From the NCBI GenBank assembly GCA_014218235.1, contig CM024760.1, forward strand, positions 142,615,245 to 142,679,244: a stretch of DNA of 64,000 nt, given 5' to 3'. The translations under genes and the position numbers were made by a program. This DNA is from Colocasia esculenta (taxonomy: Eukaryota > Streptophyta > Magnoliopsida > Alismatales > Araceae). Within the stretch, counting starts at the first letter, position 1, and each line of letters starts with the position of its first letter. Shown here piece by piece: positions 53,768 through 64,000 of the stretch. A model generated the notes under the pieces. That model saw only the letters and a list, made by a program, of their open reading frames with translations, did not search any database and was not told where the DNA came from.

Positions 53768-54637
53768 AAAATCCGAATAGCCTCAAGTCTAGCTACTAGT
53801 GCATATGTTTCATCAAAATCTATGCCCTCCTCTTGGAAATAGCCTTAAGCTACTAGTCTAGCCTGATTTCTAGTAATGACACCATCTTCATCCAACTTGT
53901 TTCTGAACACCCATTTAGTGCCAATCACATGATAATCTGATGGTCTAGGAACAAGGGACTAGATTTGGTTTCTCTTGAACTAATTTAGTTCATCTTGGAT
54001 AGCTAAAATCTTAGATTCATTAGTCAGTGCCTCATTGACTGTCTTGGGCTCATTTTGAGAAACAAAAGCTAAATAATCACAAGGAATAATATTACCTCTA
54101 GTTCTTACCCCTTCATTTGGATCTCCAATGATATTTTCTTTGGGATGATCCTTTTTATATCTCCATTCCCTAGGAAGATCCTCATAGATTATATCTTTCT
54201 GTTGTAATTCTTTCATAGGTGGATCTTCATTATCTTTGATGGATACTTCCTGCATTTTCTCAGATAGGTTCTCCATACCTTCATCATCACTAACAATTTC
54301 CTTTCTCAAGGAGGGGTTAGATTCATCAAATATAATATGTACAGTTTGTTCAATTAATAAACTTCTTTTATTGAAAACTCTATATCCTTTAGGTTTAGAG
54401 GTATAACCCAGAAAAATATCTTCATCAGATTTTGGATCCAACTTACTAATGCTTATCTTACCTTTGTTGTGAATGAAGCCAGGACATCCAAATATTCTGA
54501 AATAACTGATCTTGGACTTTTTCTGCTTGAACAATTCATTTGCAGCCTTCTTTGATATGGACCTTATCTTGGCTCTATTTATTATGTAGCATGATGTATT
54601 AATTGCTTCTGCCCAAAAATATCTTGGCAAGTTATTT
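53768..54637 (-). pseudogene. SIRE-2 integrase end and RT start (minus)
   Basis: Minus-strand reading begins at NLPRYFWAEAINT in the integrase C-terminal part. It passes the linker (YRVFNKRSLLIEQTVHIIF, then ENIIGDPNEGVRTRGN) and reaches the start of RT near 53980. A stop-rich stretch (53979-53768) contains the decayed 'WVFRNKLDE ... YAPVA' part. The first recognisable residue is at about 54637, where CACTA sequence begins, so the 5' half of SIRE-2 (LTR, gag, protease) is missing. Confidence 0.88.
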
Positions 54638-54677
54638 ATATAGGTACTCATTTATACATTGTTTTTCTATAAAATAG

Positions 54678-55270
54678 GAAAAGAGCTAAAACGGCCTCCA
54701 ACATTTCAAGAAATGTTTGATAAGACGTATAAGAAGAAGGGGACAGATCAATACATTTGCAATAGAGCCCGGGAGGTTGCGGTAAGTATTTATAATCTAT
54801 CACTATTTATTTTTTCTCGTAACAGATTAATATTAAATTGATAATTTACTTTTTTGTAGGATTCATGTAGCCAGAAAATGACAGACAAGTATGCCAAGGA
54901 GGAGGAGCAGCCGTAGTTAGATCCTGATGTTTGGGTTGCGGCATCTGGTATCCCCAAGAAAAGCCATGTGTATGGTTTTGGGACAATCTGGACACGAGCA
55001 GGGTGTTATTTGGCGCCTCGAGTTTTGGCTCACAGGGGACTAGTGCATTCACTACGCCCGGTTCCCCAAGTACTGCTCCTAGTGAGGTGATGGGCTTCAT
55101 TTGAGATGATATCTCTGGTTTGGAGTCTTGTGTAGTCCACACGATGCATAAGCAGGTGTCTGACGCTGTCTAGGTCCAGCTCTCCCAAGCTCTATCATAG
55201 GCCCTCTACTAGGCCAGCATTCCTCCTCAGACAGCGCCATCGACATCAACACGGGCCCCTCATGTGAGTA
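54678..55270 (+). pseudogene. CACTA second-gene transposase domain (PF03004 type), plus strand
   Basis: Exon 54678-54781 encodes KELKRPPTFQEMFDKTYKKKG, the core of the plant En/Spm-like transposase family (Transposase_24). A GT-AG intron (54782-54859, gtaagt ... ttgtag) follows. The next exon starts at 54860, continues the frame and carries LDPDVWVAASGIPKKSHVYGFG, after one TAG at 54914. A third coding piece with Gln-rich helix text ends at about 55266 at a gtgagt donor. Proteins of this family accompany the TNP2 transposase in CACTA elements and are thought to bind subterminal repeats. Upstream exons and TNP2 are not present. The same domain occurs in inverted orientation at 57573-58258. Confidence 0.75.
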
Positions 55271-55334
55271 AATTGATTTTATTTTAATTTCATCATTCTA
55301 ACAGTCAATTTTTTAATCACTAAGTTGAAAACAT

Positions 55335-55912
55335 CATAACACGGTCGGGCCGATGAGAATGACTTATGGAAATCACTAAGTTGAAAACACTGAACTCGGG
55401 TTTAGGAGTCCAAAATTAGAAATACTTATCCGATTGGCATCCAGTTTGTTCCAACACGGCCAGGCCGATGAAAATGACTTTTGAAATTTGACGGAGTTCA
55501 AATCAGACTTCTGGTTTGCTCTCGGCGCTCAAATACACAATCACCAAATTAATGTAGTTATAAATTATTTGAACTCAGGTTTGGAGTCCAATACGTATCC
55601 GATTGATGTCTGGTTTGTTCCAACGTGGTCAGGGTGATGAGAATGACTTGTGGAAACTGACGGAGTCCAAATCGGACTTTCGGTTTGTGCTTGGCACTCA
55701 AATACTCAATCATCAAATAAATTAGTTAGAAACTATTTGAACTTGGGTTTAGGGGTCCAAAATTAGAAATACTTATTCGATCGGCATCTGGTTTGTTCCA
55801 ACATGGCCGAGCCGATGAGAATGACTTGTGGAAACTGACGGAGTTCAAATCGGACTTCCGGTTTGCGCTCGACGCTCAAATACACAATCGCCAAATTATT
55901 ATAATTAGAAAT
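55335..55912 (+). repeat. Tandem repeat of about 170-180 bp in CACTA intron
   Basis: About 3.5 units. 'TTCCAACA(C/T)GGCC' anchors lie at about 55449, 55618 and 55797 (169 and 179 bp apart), with a partial unit from about 55338. Each unit carries GATGAGAATGACTTGTGGAAA, TGACGGAGTTCAAATCGGAC, and a TTTGCGCTCGGCGCTCAAATAC block. It is intron sequence of the CACTA fragment, or its start. Confidence 0.8.
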
Positions 55913-57572
55913 TGTAACGACCCCCCTTTATACTCAGACGATTATACTAATCCACATTGATATAAAACATACCGTCACAGTGGGACATGTACCCAACACA
56001 ACACGGTGGGTAGAGATGTACATAAATAACAAAGGAAAGTACAACGGAAATGAAAATAATTCTTATCCCATCATCACCACACACATCCCACAGTCTATAT
56101 AGTAGCCAAATAAATATACCAAGTTAACAAATAATCATGTCCATAAGTCCATATCACAATAACATCGTCTCACGTACTAAGTAAAAGAAAAGTACAACCT
56201 ATCAAAATAGTTTTGTAAGCCTCGGCTACTCCTCTCGCTCGAAGTCGCTCCTCGCTATCTCCTCCTCTATCTCTGGAATACTTGTCTCACCTGTATAGTT
56301 AAGCAAGGATGAGTCTTCACAAAAGACTCAGCAAGCAACTTATTGGTCACATCCAAACACTTATCACATACATTCTACACAAGTATAATTCATTAAGCAA
56401 ATTATCACATGATTTATGTAACAATTAGCAAGTATTAAATAAACAAGCGTAAACATGCTAACTACACATAGATTTCATATGGCACATAATGATTAACATA
56501 ACTCATGAATATGACATAATTCCAAGTATTCTAATCATAAACTAATCACATGTCTATTGGAGATACTAGTATGATATCTATCACATTCAACATACTCATA
56601 TACCAAAAATTCTTACCTTTTACTTACTATTTTAACATAAACATAGCATATTCACATGATTTCACATTCTTACACATTAGAGCACACTAACACATCACTT
56701 TCACATGATCACATTGTACATTCACACTTAATTTCACATCTTTACATATTTTTTGCCGTGACACATAGTCCGAACCACCATAAAGAAGGACACTATCACA
56801 CACATATCACATACCCATCACCTAGGCAATATAGTGAAAAATATTGGTAACTACAGAACTGGGAGAAGCACTCTCCACCCTAACTAGTGATACTTGTCTA
56901 CCTCTAGGATGTCATCCTAATGTCCACAAGATATCACAACACATTGAGCCTTCCCATAGGGACTTTTTTGCAGCCTTGGGTTCTTCCCAGTGTCGTGGTT
57001 TACACGGGTTTTCCGGTCGTGACGTTTGGTTTAGCCGATGTCCGTGTAGTTACTTTCCGCTTCCGCACTTACTCTGTTAGTATGATAGATTTTCTTGCTT
57101 AATTTCAGTTATGCACATACATCTATTCTACTTGTTAGAACCAGTGGGAGATTGGTAGTCCCTACTGGCTTCTTCATGAAGCTCATGCCCTTTCTTTACA
57201 GGTGAGACTTCACAGCAGTACCCTCCGTGGCGGGCTGAGGAGACGGGGCCGTAGTAGATGGCATCTTCCATGAGCAGTGTTCCCTCATACTTGTTTCGTC
57301 ACCCTTGGGGTATGCCCCTAAGGGATCTGTTATTCCCTTTCTTTCTGCACTTGTACTTTGTTACTTTGGGACTGTACTAGACTCGTATTTTGTGTTGGAT
57401 GCTTTTTCTTCACTTGTTAGTACATTTTAGTGTTTGTTGTTGTTACTTACTCCCGTTACATATCTTGTTAGACTGGTCCGTTAGCCTTTCTGGGTCTTTG
57501 GGCCCGTGGGCGGCGGTGCCGGCGGTCAGATTCTTGGCAGGAGCCAAGGGTCCGGGGGTCAGGGCTATTACA
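55913..57572. repeat. Chimeric LTR: minus T2 piece fused to plus gypsy LTR end
   Basis: 55913-about 56970 starts TGTAACGACCC and matches the first third of the minus-oriented solo LTR at 25399. At about 56970, after 'catagggacttttt', homology stops. From there to 57572 the sequence reads as the 3' part of a plus-oriented gypsy LTR: GGGTATGCCCC at 57309 as in the nested gypsy LTR at 44566, ending GGGCTATTACA. Flanks differ (GAAAT and TCGAC), so this is not a simple solo LTR. It separates two CACTA fragments that face each other. Confidence 0.65.
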
Positions 57573-58258
57573 TCGACCCTCCAGTTGCATCGACCCAGGC
57601 CTCCGAATCCATGTCTGGCTAGGGAGTGCCCTCCGCATAGCGATCTGCCATCGTCCTGTCATAGGTTTCGTACATAACAAATTAAAAATGTATTATTTAT
57701 TACACATTTATTTAATCTTTAAATTGAATAAAAAAATTATACATAGACTTACAGTAATCGTGCGAACACTCTTGCTGGCAAAGTCATCCGTCCCCTTCCG
57801 CTTATGAGTCTGATCAAATAACTCGCGAATAGTAGGGGCATGCTCGAGCTCATGACGCTTACAATTCAACAAAAGTAGTTAGTTTCACAATAATAATGTA
57901 TTAAGCAATTGAAACTTAATATACTTAGCAATTTCTGGCTGTGGGTCACATAAGAAACCGACCCACTAGTATGCACATTCTTTTTCAGATGAGTTGCTCG
58001 ATTGCGTTTAGTCGCCTGTGACCTCTCCTGCCATGGTCCAGTAGCCCAACGATGACAAAGGGACTCCTAATAGTCCCTCCTCATCCACACCGGGCTGTAA
58101 TCCATCCAAGTCATGGGATCTTGGCTACCTGCGATCTTCGCTGCCTTGTCTCGGGTCTCCCACAATGACTTTCTAAAATTAGTCTGGGCAGTAAACTCCC
58201 AGATGGCTCAAGCTCGAGGGAGATCCTCCTCTTTTGTGAACATGTACCTCTGTTGTTT
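57573..58258 (-). pseudogene. CACTA second-gene transposase domain (PF03004 type), minus strand
   Basis: Minus-strand exons. 58258-about 57935 encodes RYMFTKEEDLPRA and SQDPMTWMDYSPVWMRRDY. About 57860-57753 encodes KRHELEHAPTIRELFDQTHKRKG and ends at a GTAAG donor. About 57655-57573 encodes TMADRYAEG and MDSEAWVDATGG. These are the successive blocks of the Transposase_24 family. Stops interrupt the first and last exons. The last exon is cut at 57572 by the chimeric LTR. Upstream exons continue beyond the solo LTR (61690-62480). Confidence 0.78.
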
Positions 58259-58302
58259 AGAAATTAAATTACTCAAGTTAGTGCACTAAATGAGAGAGGT
58301 AG

Positions 58303-61300
58303 TGTAAGGCCCTCGAATTTTGTTGCATTATTGTAATGCATGTAAATAATTCGTGTTGTGTATGTACGTATGTATGTATCTACGTATGTATTAGTGGTAT
58401 ACTTATGTGGGTATGTGTATAGCTTAGGTATAAATAATGTATGTAATGCTTGATGGTAGTGTGTACATGATAACGTATACATATAGCATGTATATAGGTG
58501 TAAAAGGTTCATGCTTTCTGCATGTTTTAGACTTTTGACCGAAGGCCATATTGGCGTCAATAGCATGACGTCGATGTGGTGTCAGCGTCCACCCATGGAC
58601 ACCAACACTAATCCCAGCGTCTAACGATGTGGACGCCAACTTCTCTGACCTGCATGCGTTGCAGAGCCAGAAATTCCGGAAACAAGGCAACTCACCCATT
58701 GGGGAGCTGTCTCCCAACGGTCTGAGAGCCATCATGTCACCCTGTGCGTGGGAGAGAAGCCTCTACCATATATCTAAACCCGAATTTGCTTCCCCAACCC
58801 TTCTCCTTGCCTTTTTATAAGAGAGAAAGAAGAGAAGAAACCCTACTTCTGACTGAGGAAAACCCCCACCTTTGCAAACCTAAAACTGAAGATCTAAAGC
58901 CTGTTCCGGGGTTCTGCTGCAACAAGGAGCTTGCTGGATCATCGAGGAAGGCTTCCCCGACCTTGACTTGCTGTGGAGACTGCTCAGGAACCCGGAGGGA
59001 GGTGATCTTGGAGGGTGTTTCGCCACTTCTTGGGACAGCCCAAGGAGAGCTTCTCCAAGCCCTAGATCCATTGGTGTATTTTTCTAAAGGCAAGTACCCC
59101 ATTCATAACGTCCCTGTATGTGTCTAGGATGGTTTTACTATTTTTGTATATTTTCCCTCGTGTCCTAGACCCCCAAATTCACCCCATCTTTGGAGCTCGG
59201 GTCTATGTTCTGCACAGACCTGGCATTGATGGCAAAGTCCCTTGCCGCTAAGATTATGCTTAGCGTCCATCGACTATGCCGTTGACATTGAATTAGCGGC
59301 CAGAGATCGCCGCCAAGTTCATCTGGACAGAACAGTGACCTATTCTGCCCTTCTATACGACTATTTTCGATATGTTTCACGATGAGGATATACTGTAAAT
59401 CATTTATATGCTATGTATATTGTTGGTGTGATGGATGTGGTGTGTGGATGGATTATCACGAATGATAGGACTCAATTATTTCATGAAGATACATGTGTGA
59501 TGAGTTTTAATCTCGTTAAACCATGTTTGCATGATTTAGGACAAGTCTGAATGCCCTAATTTGTGAGGATTATGCATGTGAGGTTCAGCCCTGTTCTAAA
59601 TTTCTGAGATTATTCCCATGCTAGTGTGAATTATTGCAAAATTGTTTAGGAAAAAAATAGAGATCATGCTAGGTCATGATAAATCTTCCATAAATTAATG
59701 GATTGTCTAATAAATTCAGGAATAAATTCTGTGGTTCCATGCCTGTTAGGGTTCAGACAGTGAGTGGTTAAAACTGTGCTTGTGTTTAACTCCATGTTAA
59801 ATCGAATTTCGGATAGCATGTGAAATTAATATTAGATTTTCTGTAATTCCGTTTTAGTTCAGAAAAATCTGAAAATTTGCATGAGGAATCCTAAACCCGA
59901 AATTAACATGTGGTTAAAATTTCAGGTCATTTGGACCAGCCTTTAATGTAATATGAATTTTTCCATGTAAATGTGTATTTATGCATGCCAATGTGAAACA
60001 ATCCGATTTAGGTGTAATCCGACCTGATCGGTGATATTTACCTGAATGTAGATTTTGAAATCTGTAGTGCCATGATAGGAAAACAGAGAAATGTGAATGT
60101 GAGAGAGAAAGTGAATAGAATGAGAGTGACATGTGTAAACCCATGTGTAAAATCGGTAAAAATGTGTAATGTGTAAATTGTGCCAAGTGTGACATTGCTT
60201 CCACAGAGGGCAGTGGAACCGTATCAGGGAAAAGTCCCCCTGAGAAGGTTCAATGTGTAAGTGACCCTAAGGGCATTAGGGGGAAATCTTGGAGGTGGAC
60301 AAGTACCACTGGTTAGGGTGGAGACTTGTTCTCCCGGTCTGCGCAGTCCAAGAGTCGCCATTGTATTGCCTAGATGGCGTCTATGTGATGTGATGTGTTG
60401 TGTCCTTCTTTGGTGGTTTGGACTATGTGTCACGGCACTAAATGTGAAAGTGTAAATGTGCATGTGTTCATGTGTTAATGTGAAAGTGAACAATGTGTAA
60501 TGTGTATGTGTAAAGTGCAACTTATGTGAATTGGAAATTGTGTAAAGAAAATGTGAGACCAAAATGTGAGGATATGATATTGTAATCCATGTTGTGACAA
60601 ATCTGAAACCATGTTAAATCAGTAGCTTCATTATGTTAGGATCATGTTTATATGTGTAAAATGCCTAGAATCCATGCTAGGGACAATTAACAAGTATGTG
60701 CACAAAATTCCATGTTTGGTTGTTCACATGTTGTATTTTAAATAACATTGTAGCTCTCATGTGTAGGGTTATGGCTGCTAAATCATGTGATAACCAGCAA
60801 GTTAAAGTATGTAAAATGTTCATGTACATGCACAAGAATGTGTAGATTCCATGCTAGGTGTGTTTTGTTTCATGTACGTAGGATAATCATGCTAAGTGCT
60901 TTCATGTTTTAGTTAAAATGCAAAGTAGAATTTCATGAGTAGGAATGATTAGAGGACATGTGTTAGGAATTTACCTTGATAAGGAAATCTGAAAGCAGGT
61001 ATCATATGTTTACTTATAGAATCATCATGGTTGGTTATTCATTTCAAATGTTAAGCATGATACATGTTGAGTTTTGCAATGGTGTGTGTAGAGCCTACTA
61101 TGACATGTACGTGTATGGTATGAGTGGTGTTACTTGCTGAGTCTTTAGACTCACTACTTGCTTCGGTGTACAGGTGTAGTTGGTGACGTGGCACCGTTGG
61201 AGGAGACGGTGGAGATGGACTCCGAGCCCGGGGATTAGTCTTTGGAGTACTTGTGACTTTTGTGTTTCATAGTATGTAAATTGAACGTTGTATTAGCGTT

Positions 61301-61581
61301 ATCATGGAAAGAATGTATAATGGTGGACATCTATGTATTAATTTTTCAGCAATTTAAATTATGTGAACTTTTAAGTTCTTTAATGTTATTGCAATTTCAT
61401 GTATGCTAAATGTGGATGATGAATGAATGAAGACAGTAGTTCTTTTTACTTCCGCTACTCTGTTCTTATATTCACGTGTATCTCAGCTGAATGTATTGTT
61501 GGGTAAATGTCCCACTGTGGCAACGCTCGCTATACCGACGTGGGTTGGTATAACCGTACCGGTATAATGAGGGTCGCTACA
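58303..61581 (+). repeat. Solo LTR, gypsy family T2, TSD GGTAG
   Basis: It starts TGTAAGGCCCTCG, ends GAGGGTCGCTACA, and is flanked by GGTAG on both sides (58298-58302 and 61582-61586). It is 3279 bp, plus orientation, same family as 25399-28041. CG-core words (GCGTCCA / GGACGC, GGCGGC / GCCGC) cluster near 58555-58640 and 59225-59320. It lies in an intron of the minus-strand CACTA gene, next to a TTTCTAAACAACAG acceptor. The short open frames inside are chance. Confidence 0.94.
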
Positions 61582-62039
61582 GGTAGTAATTAAAGAAATG
61601 ACTTCAAATGAGTAAAAAGTAATAATATTGTGAACATGTCAAATAACATATCCCGGATGGATAGAGGGAACTCTTTTGACGAGTCCACTTGTCTTGGAAT
61701 GTGTGCGTGCAGCAACGATGTAATATAGCGGGAAGCAGATCCTGGATCTATCTTCCCCCTGTAATTTCACATTAATTTTCTACATGAACCATATAACATA
61801 AATAACAAATATAATAAGTTTTAAGTGATTAAGTTTATCCAAGAATCCAGCATGGCTGGCGTCCAGTTGGCTGACCCACCTCCTCCGCCGCTGGATGATG
61901 ACTCTCTACCTCTGTTGTAAATATTAAGTACACCATTATTAAAAAATTGGAAGACAAGAAACGTACTAAATTATGGAAACATGTATGTACCTGCTGCTGA
62001 ATGGGATGGGACAGGTGGCGCTACTGGGTGTGATGCAGA

Positions 62040-62219
62040 TCCTATAAAATTATATGCATGTTAGAAAATATAAAGTTAATATGCACAGTAATATAGAGAG
62101 TTTTGTGTATGGGTAGATATATATATACCGATCGCCGGGGAGGCGGATCCTGTAAAATTATTAGAATATTATAAAATATAAAGTAAATGTACACAGTAAT
62201 ATAGAGAGTTTTGTGTTTG

Positions 62220-62268
<49 letters not shown>

Positions 62269-62375
62269 TTGTCCCCAAGACAACCGACGTAGTTGGGGAG
62301 GCGGAACCTGCAAAATTAAATGCACGCTAGAAAATATAAAGTTAATATACATAGTAATCTAAAATAATTGAGTTG
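62040..62375. repeat. Tandemly repeated micro-exon/intron unit
   Basis: Three successive copies of a block containing a GGCGGA(T/A)CCTG exon end and the intron text AAAATATAAAGT(T/A)AAT, ACA(G/T)AGTAAT and AGAGAGTTTTGTGT. Starts are at about 62040, 62150 and 62310; the third is partial. Unit length without the TA run is about 110 bp. The duplication multiplies the GSASP micro-exon. Confidence 0.75.
62222..62267. repeat. (TA)n microsatellite
   Basis: About 23 TA dinucleotides inside the second micro-exon repeat unit. The Tyr/Ile open frame on the minus strand is compositional. Confidence 0.95.
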
Positions 62376-62561
62376 AGTACTTACATACTTATCGGCGTAT
62401 ACCCTCGGCCTACAAAAGTAGAGGGTGCACTAGACGAGGTGGACCCCCTCCCACTACGTCCTCTACGCATCATATCTCTATTGAGAACAATAAAGATATA
62501 ACATGTCATCAACACTCAAATTTGAAGTAGCCATTTAATAACATATAACTAGAAACAACAC

Positions 62562-62877
62562 TCAATTCTTACAAAATTTTGGAATATTATCTATATTGTC
62601 TAATTCAGCGTCATCTTTGTCATCCTCTTCATCCTCATCATCGGTCCACTCTTCCTCCTCATTAGACTCCACCTCCCACTCAACAACCTGATTGTCTAGG
62701 GCATTTGGGTCAACTTTTTCTTCTTCGTTATCCTTATATAAGCAAATTGGTTCATTTATATCATCTACACTGAACTGCGTAGAAGGAGCCAACTCTCATG
62801 CATCACTCTGGTCTGATTGGAAAAAATTGTCATTAACATCTTCGAGTTCTATATCAGCCGGGAGAAGCTCATACTAA
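62562..62877 (-). pseudogene. CACTA TNP2 C-terminal acidic region
   Basis: The minus-strand frame starts near LPADIELEDVNDNFFQ, has a stop near 62797, and continues to a long Glu/Asp-rich tail (EEEEWTDDEDEEDDKDDAEL), ending at 62562. Acidic C-termini of this kind close the TNP2 transposase of CACTA elements. Directly upstream is the N-terminal half of TNP2 (62880-64000) with the middle missing. Confidence 0.6.
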
Positions 62878-62879
62878 GG

Positions 62880-64000
62880 GAATAGCCTTGTTTTCACTCT
62901 ACAAGCAGCCCACCAATCTCAATTGCTTCAACCATTGACACACTTCCTTAATCTGTCTGGCCCTGAGCACATATGAAGCTTTAGGTTGTACAACTTTTCC
63001 TCTAACATGCTGCAGTTCTAGTTCTGGACGTCTACAAAGTACTTTCAAATCCATTCGTGCTTTGACGTTGTCCTTCATTTTGCCTTTGACGTCCATAATT
63101 GTGTTGAACACATTATCAAAAATATCTTCTCTATATGCATGACGTCTAGGTTATGTCATATCAAAAGTGTTGACCAATAAGGCAATTCCCAGAAGATACT
63201 TTGCTGCACCCAATTGTGATCCTTCCCAAACCTTGGGATTTATCAGGTACTACCAGCCAGTTGTGATACAATCGGTAAGTTCTGGACCCGTCTCACCATG
63301 TTTCCACCAGACACTAGTTCCATATCTACCTTATCCAATTCAATTGTATTTTTCACAAATGAATCATTCTTCTTTTTGGAAAGGATGGTCACTTGGTAGA
63401 AACCGACGATGACAATCGAACCAACATGCTTTTCCCTCAGATTTCAACATGAATGATTTTGAATCCTCCATACAATAAGGACATGCCAACCTCCCATGTG
63501 TGCTCCAGCCAGATTGCATGTCGTACGCTGTAAAGTCACTTATTGTCCACATTAATGCAGCCTTAAAATTGAAATTCTATTTTCTAGATGCATCATGAGT
63601 GAGAACCATCTGACCATAACAATTTCAACTCATCAATCAATGGTCTGAGATATATGTCTAAATTTTTTCCTGGACTTTTTGGACCTAGAATTAGCAATGA
63701 TAGGAAGAGATTCTCACGTTTCATGCACATGCCTCGCAGATGATTGTACAGTGTTAAGAATATTGGCCAACATAAGTAAGATGCCACCGTGCCTCAGAAT
63801 GGATTGAAGCCGTCCATGCATAAACCTAGCTACACGTTGCGTGGATCCCTTGAGAAGGAAGGATGAGTACGGCTAAAATGAGCCCAAGTTCGCCATCGGC
63901 GGTATGACTGATTTCACCATCGTCACGACGGGCTCTTTCCGCATGCCAAGTCATATGTCCAGCTGTCTTTGGGGACATGAACAACCGCTGCAATCTGGGT
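62880..64000 (-). pseudogene. CACTA TNP2 transposase, N-terminal and central blocks
   Basis: Minus-strand blocks in family order (Transposase_21). Near 63960-63800 are MSPKTAGHMTWH, DGE and LGLCMDGFNPF. At 63787-63593 is the YNHLRGMCMKRENLFLSLLILGPKSPG stretch with its DIYLRPLIDELKLLW end. At 63552-63364 are MWTISDFTAYDMQSGWSTHG, CPYCME and WFDCHRRFLP. At 63170-62899 are VMHI-like text, FNTIMDVKGKMKDN and CQWLKQL. It needs frame changes between blocks. After 'CQWLKQL' the family normally continues for several hundred residues; here acidic C-terminal text follows at once. The gene enters from beyond the window edge. Confidence 0.85.

Larger units (their letters stand above)
61640..62480 (-). 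pseudogene. CACTA second-gene upstream exons (minus)
   Basis: Small minus-strand coding pieces rich in Gly, Ser, Pro and Arg, separated by AT-rich introns. 62480-about 62385 encodes RRGRSGRGSTSSSAPSTFVG. Two micro-exons beginning GSASP follow at about 62312-62270 and 62152-62131, with a third (GSASHPVAPPVPSHSAA) at about 62042-61993. Next is a Gly-rich piece (about 61918-61850), then KIDPGSASRYITSLL at about 61761-61680, which leads into the domain at 57573-58258. Such a basic, low-complexity N-terminus is common in this family. Exon limits are approximate. Confidence 0.55.

Noticed and set aside
55913..57572. A simple solo LTR
   Set aside because: It begins and ends like LTRs, but the two halves belong to opposite orientations and different families, and the flanks GAAAT and TCGAC do not match.
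1..64000. Host protein genes, tRNA or rRNA genes
   Set aside because: None was recognised. All long frames with identifiable domains belong to transposable elements, and no tRNA cloverleaf or rRNA core sequence was noticed by eye.

Overview
The window is a repeat-dense stretch of a flowering-plant nuclear genome. I found no ordinary host gene, no tRNA and no rRNA. Nearly every base I can assign belongs to LTR retrotransposons or DNA transposons nested in one another, as expected of a large angiosperm genome. Identification rests on translated domain order, LTR ends (TG...CA), primer-binding sites and target-site duplications (TSDs) read by eye. The species cannot be named from this.

Layout. 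1-1885: AT-rich relics, including a decayed pararetrovirus-like RNase H region and a MITE-like inverted repeat; then a 100-N assembly gap. 1986-6258: the 3' end of a Ty3/gypsy chromovirus (Tekay-like) with its 3.6-kb LTR. 6907-8470: an orphan CACTA terminus and a GC-rich low-complexity block. 8473-12494: a Helitron 3' end and a solo LTR with a perfect 5-bp TSD. 12495-15494: a truncated SIRE/Maximus-type Ty1/copia element (minus). 15500-23958: three gypsy elements of probable Tat/Ogre type (one plus, two minus), each limited to LTR plus 5' coding sequence.

23959-54637 is one old SIRE-type copia element on the minus strand ('SIRE-2'), split by later insertions: a solo LTR (25399-28041, TSD CTTGA); a TRIM (53340-53762, TSD CTAAT); and a second SIRE-type element on the plus strand ('SIRE-1', 29992-51997, TSD AAGGT). 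The 3' LTR of SIRE-1 is in turn split by a complete gypsy element (42730-51761, TSD GGTTG; both LTRs 2065 bp, about 97% identical). 54638-64000 holds remains of two CACTA (En/Spm) transposons in opposite orientation, separated by a chimeric LTR. The minus-strand copy carries another solo LTR (58303-61581, TSD GGTAG).

The autonomous machinery is broken almost everywhere. SIRE-1 pol has eight premature stops, all TAA/TAG explainable as C-to-T changes at Gln codons, and the element has lost its PBS. The nested gypsy has three such stops plus one frameshift. The CACTA TNP2 gene lacks its central part.

The most unusual signal is shared by unrelated elements. Their LTRs contain clusters of short CG-core palindromic words (TCGCGA, GTGTCGACAC, ATCGAT, TTCGACT/AGTCGAA). 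The words sit in dyads at fixed spacing: 17-18 bp with a 29-bp period in three LTR families, and 21-22 bp in two chromovirus LTRs. In SIRE-1 the same word recurs between pol and the env-like ORF. A second notable event is a 208-bp patch in the SIRE-1 5' LTR, copied from flanking DNA together with a 17-bp inverted filler.
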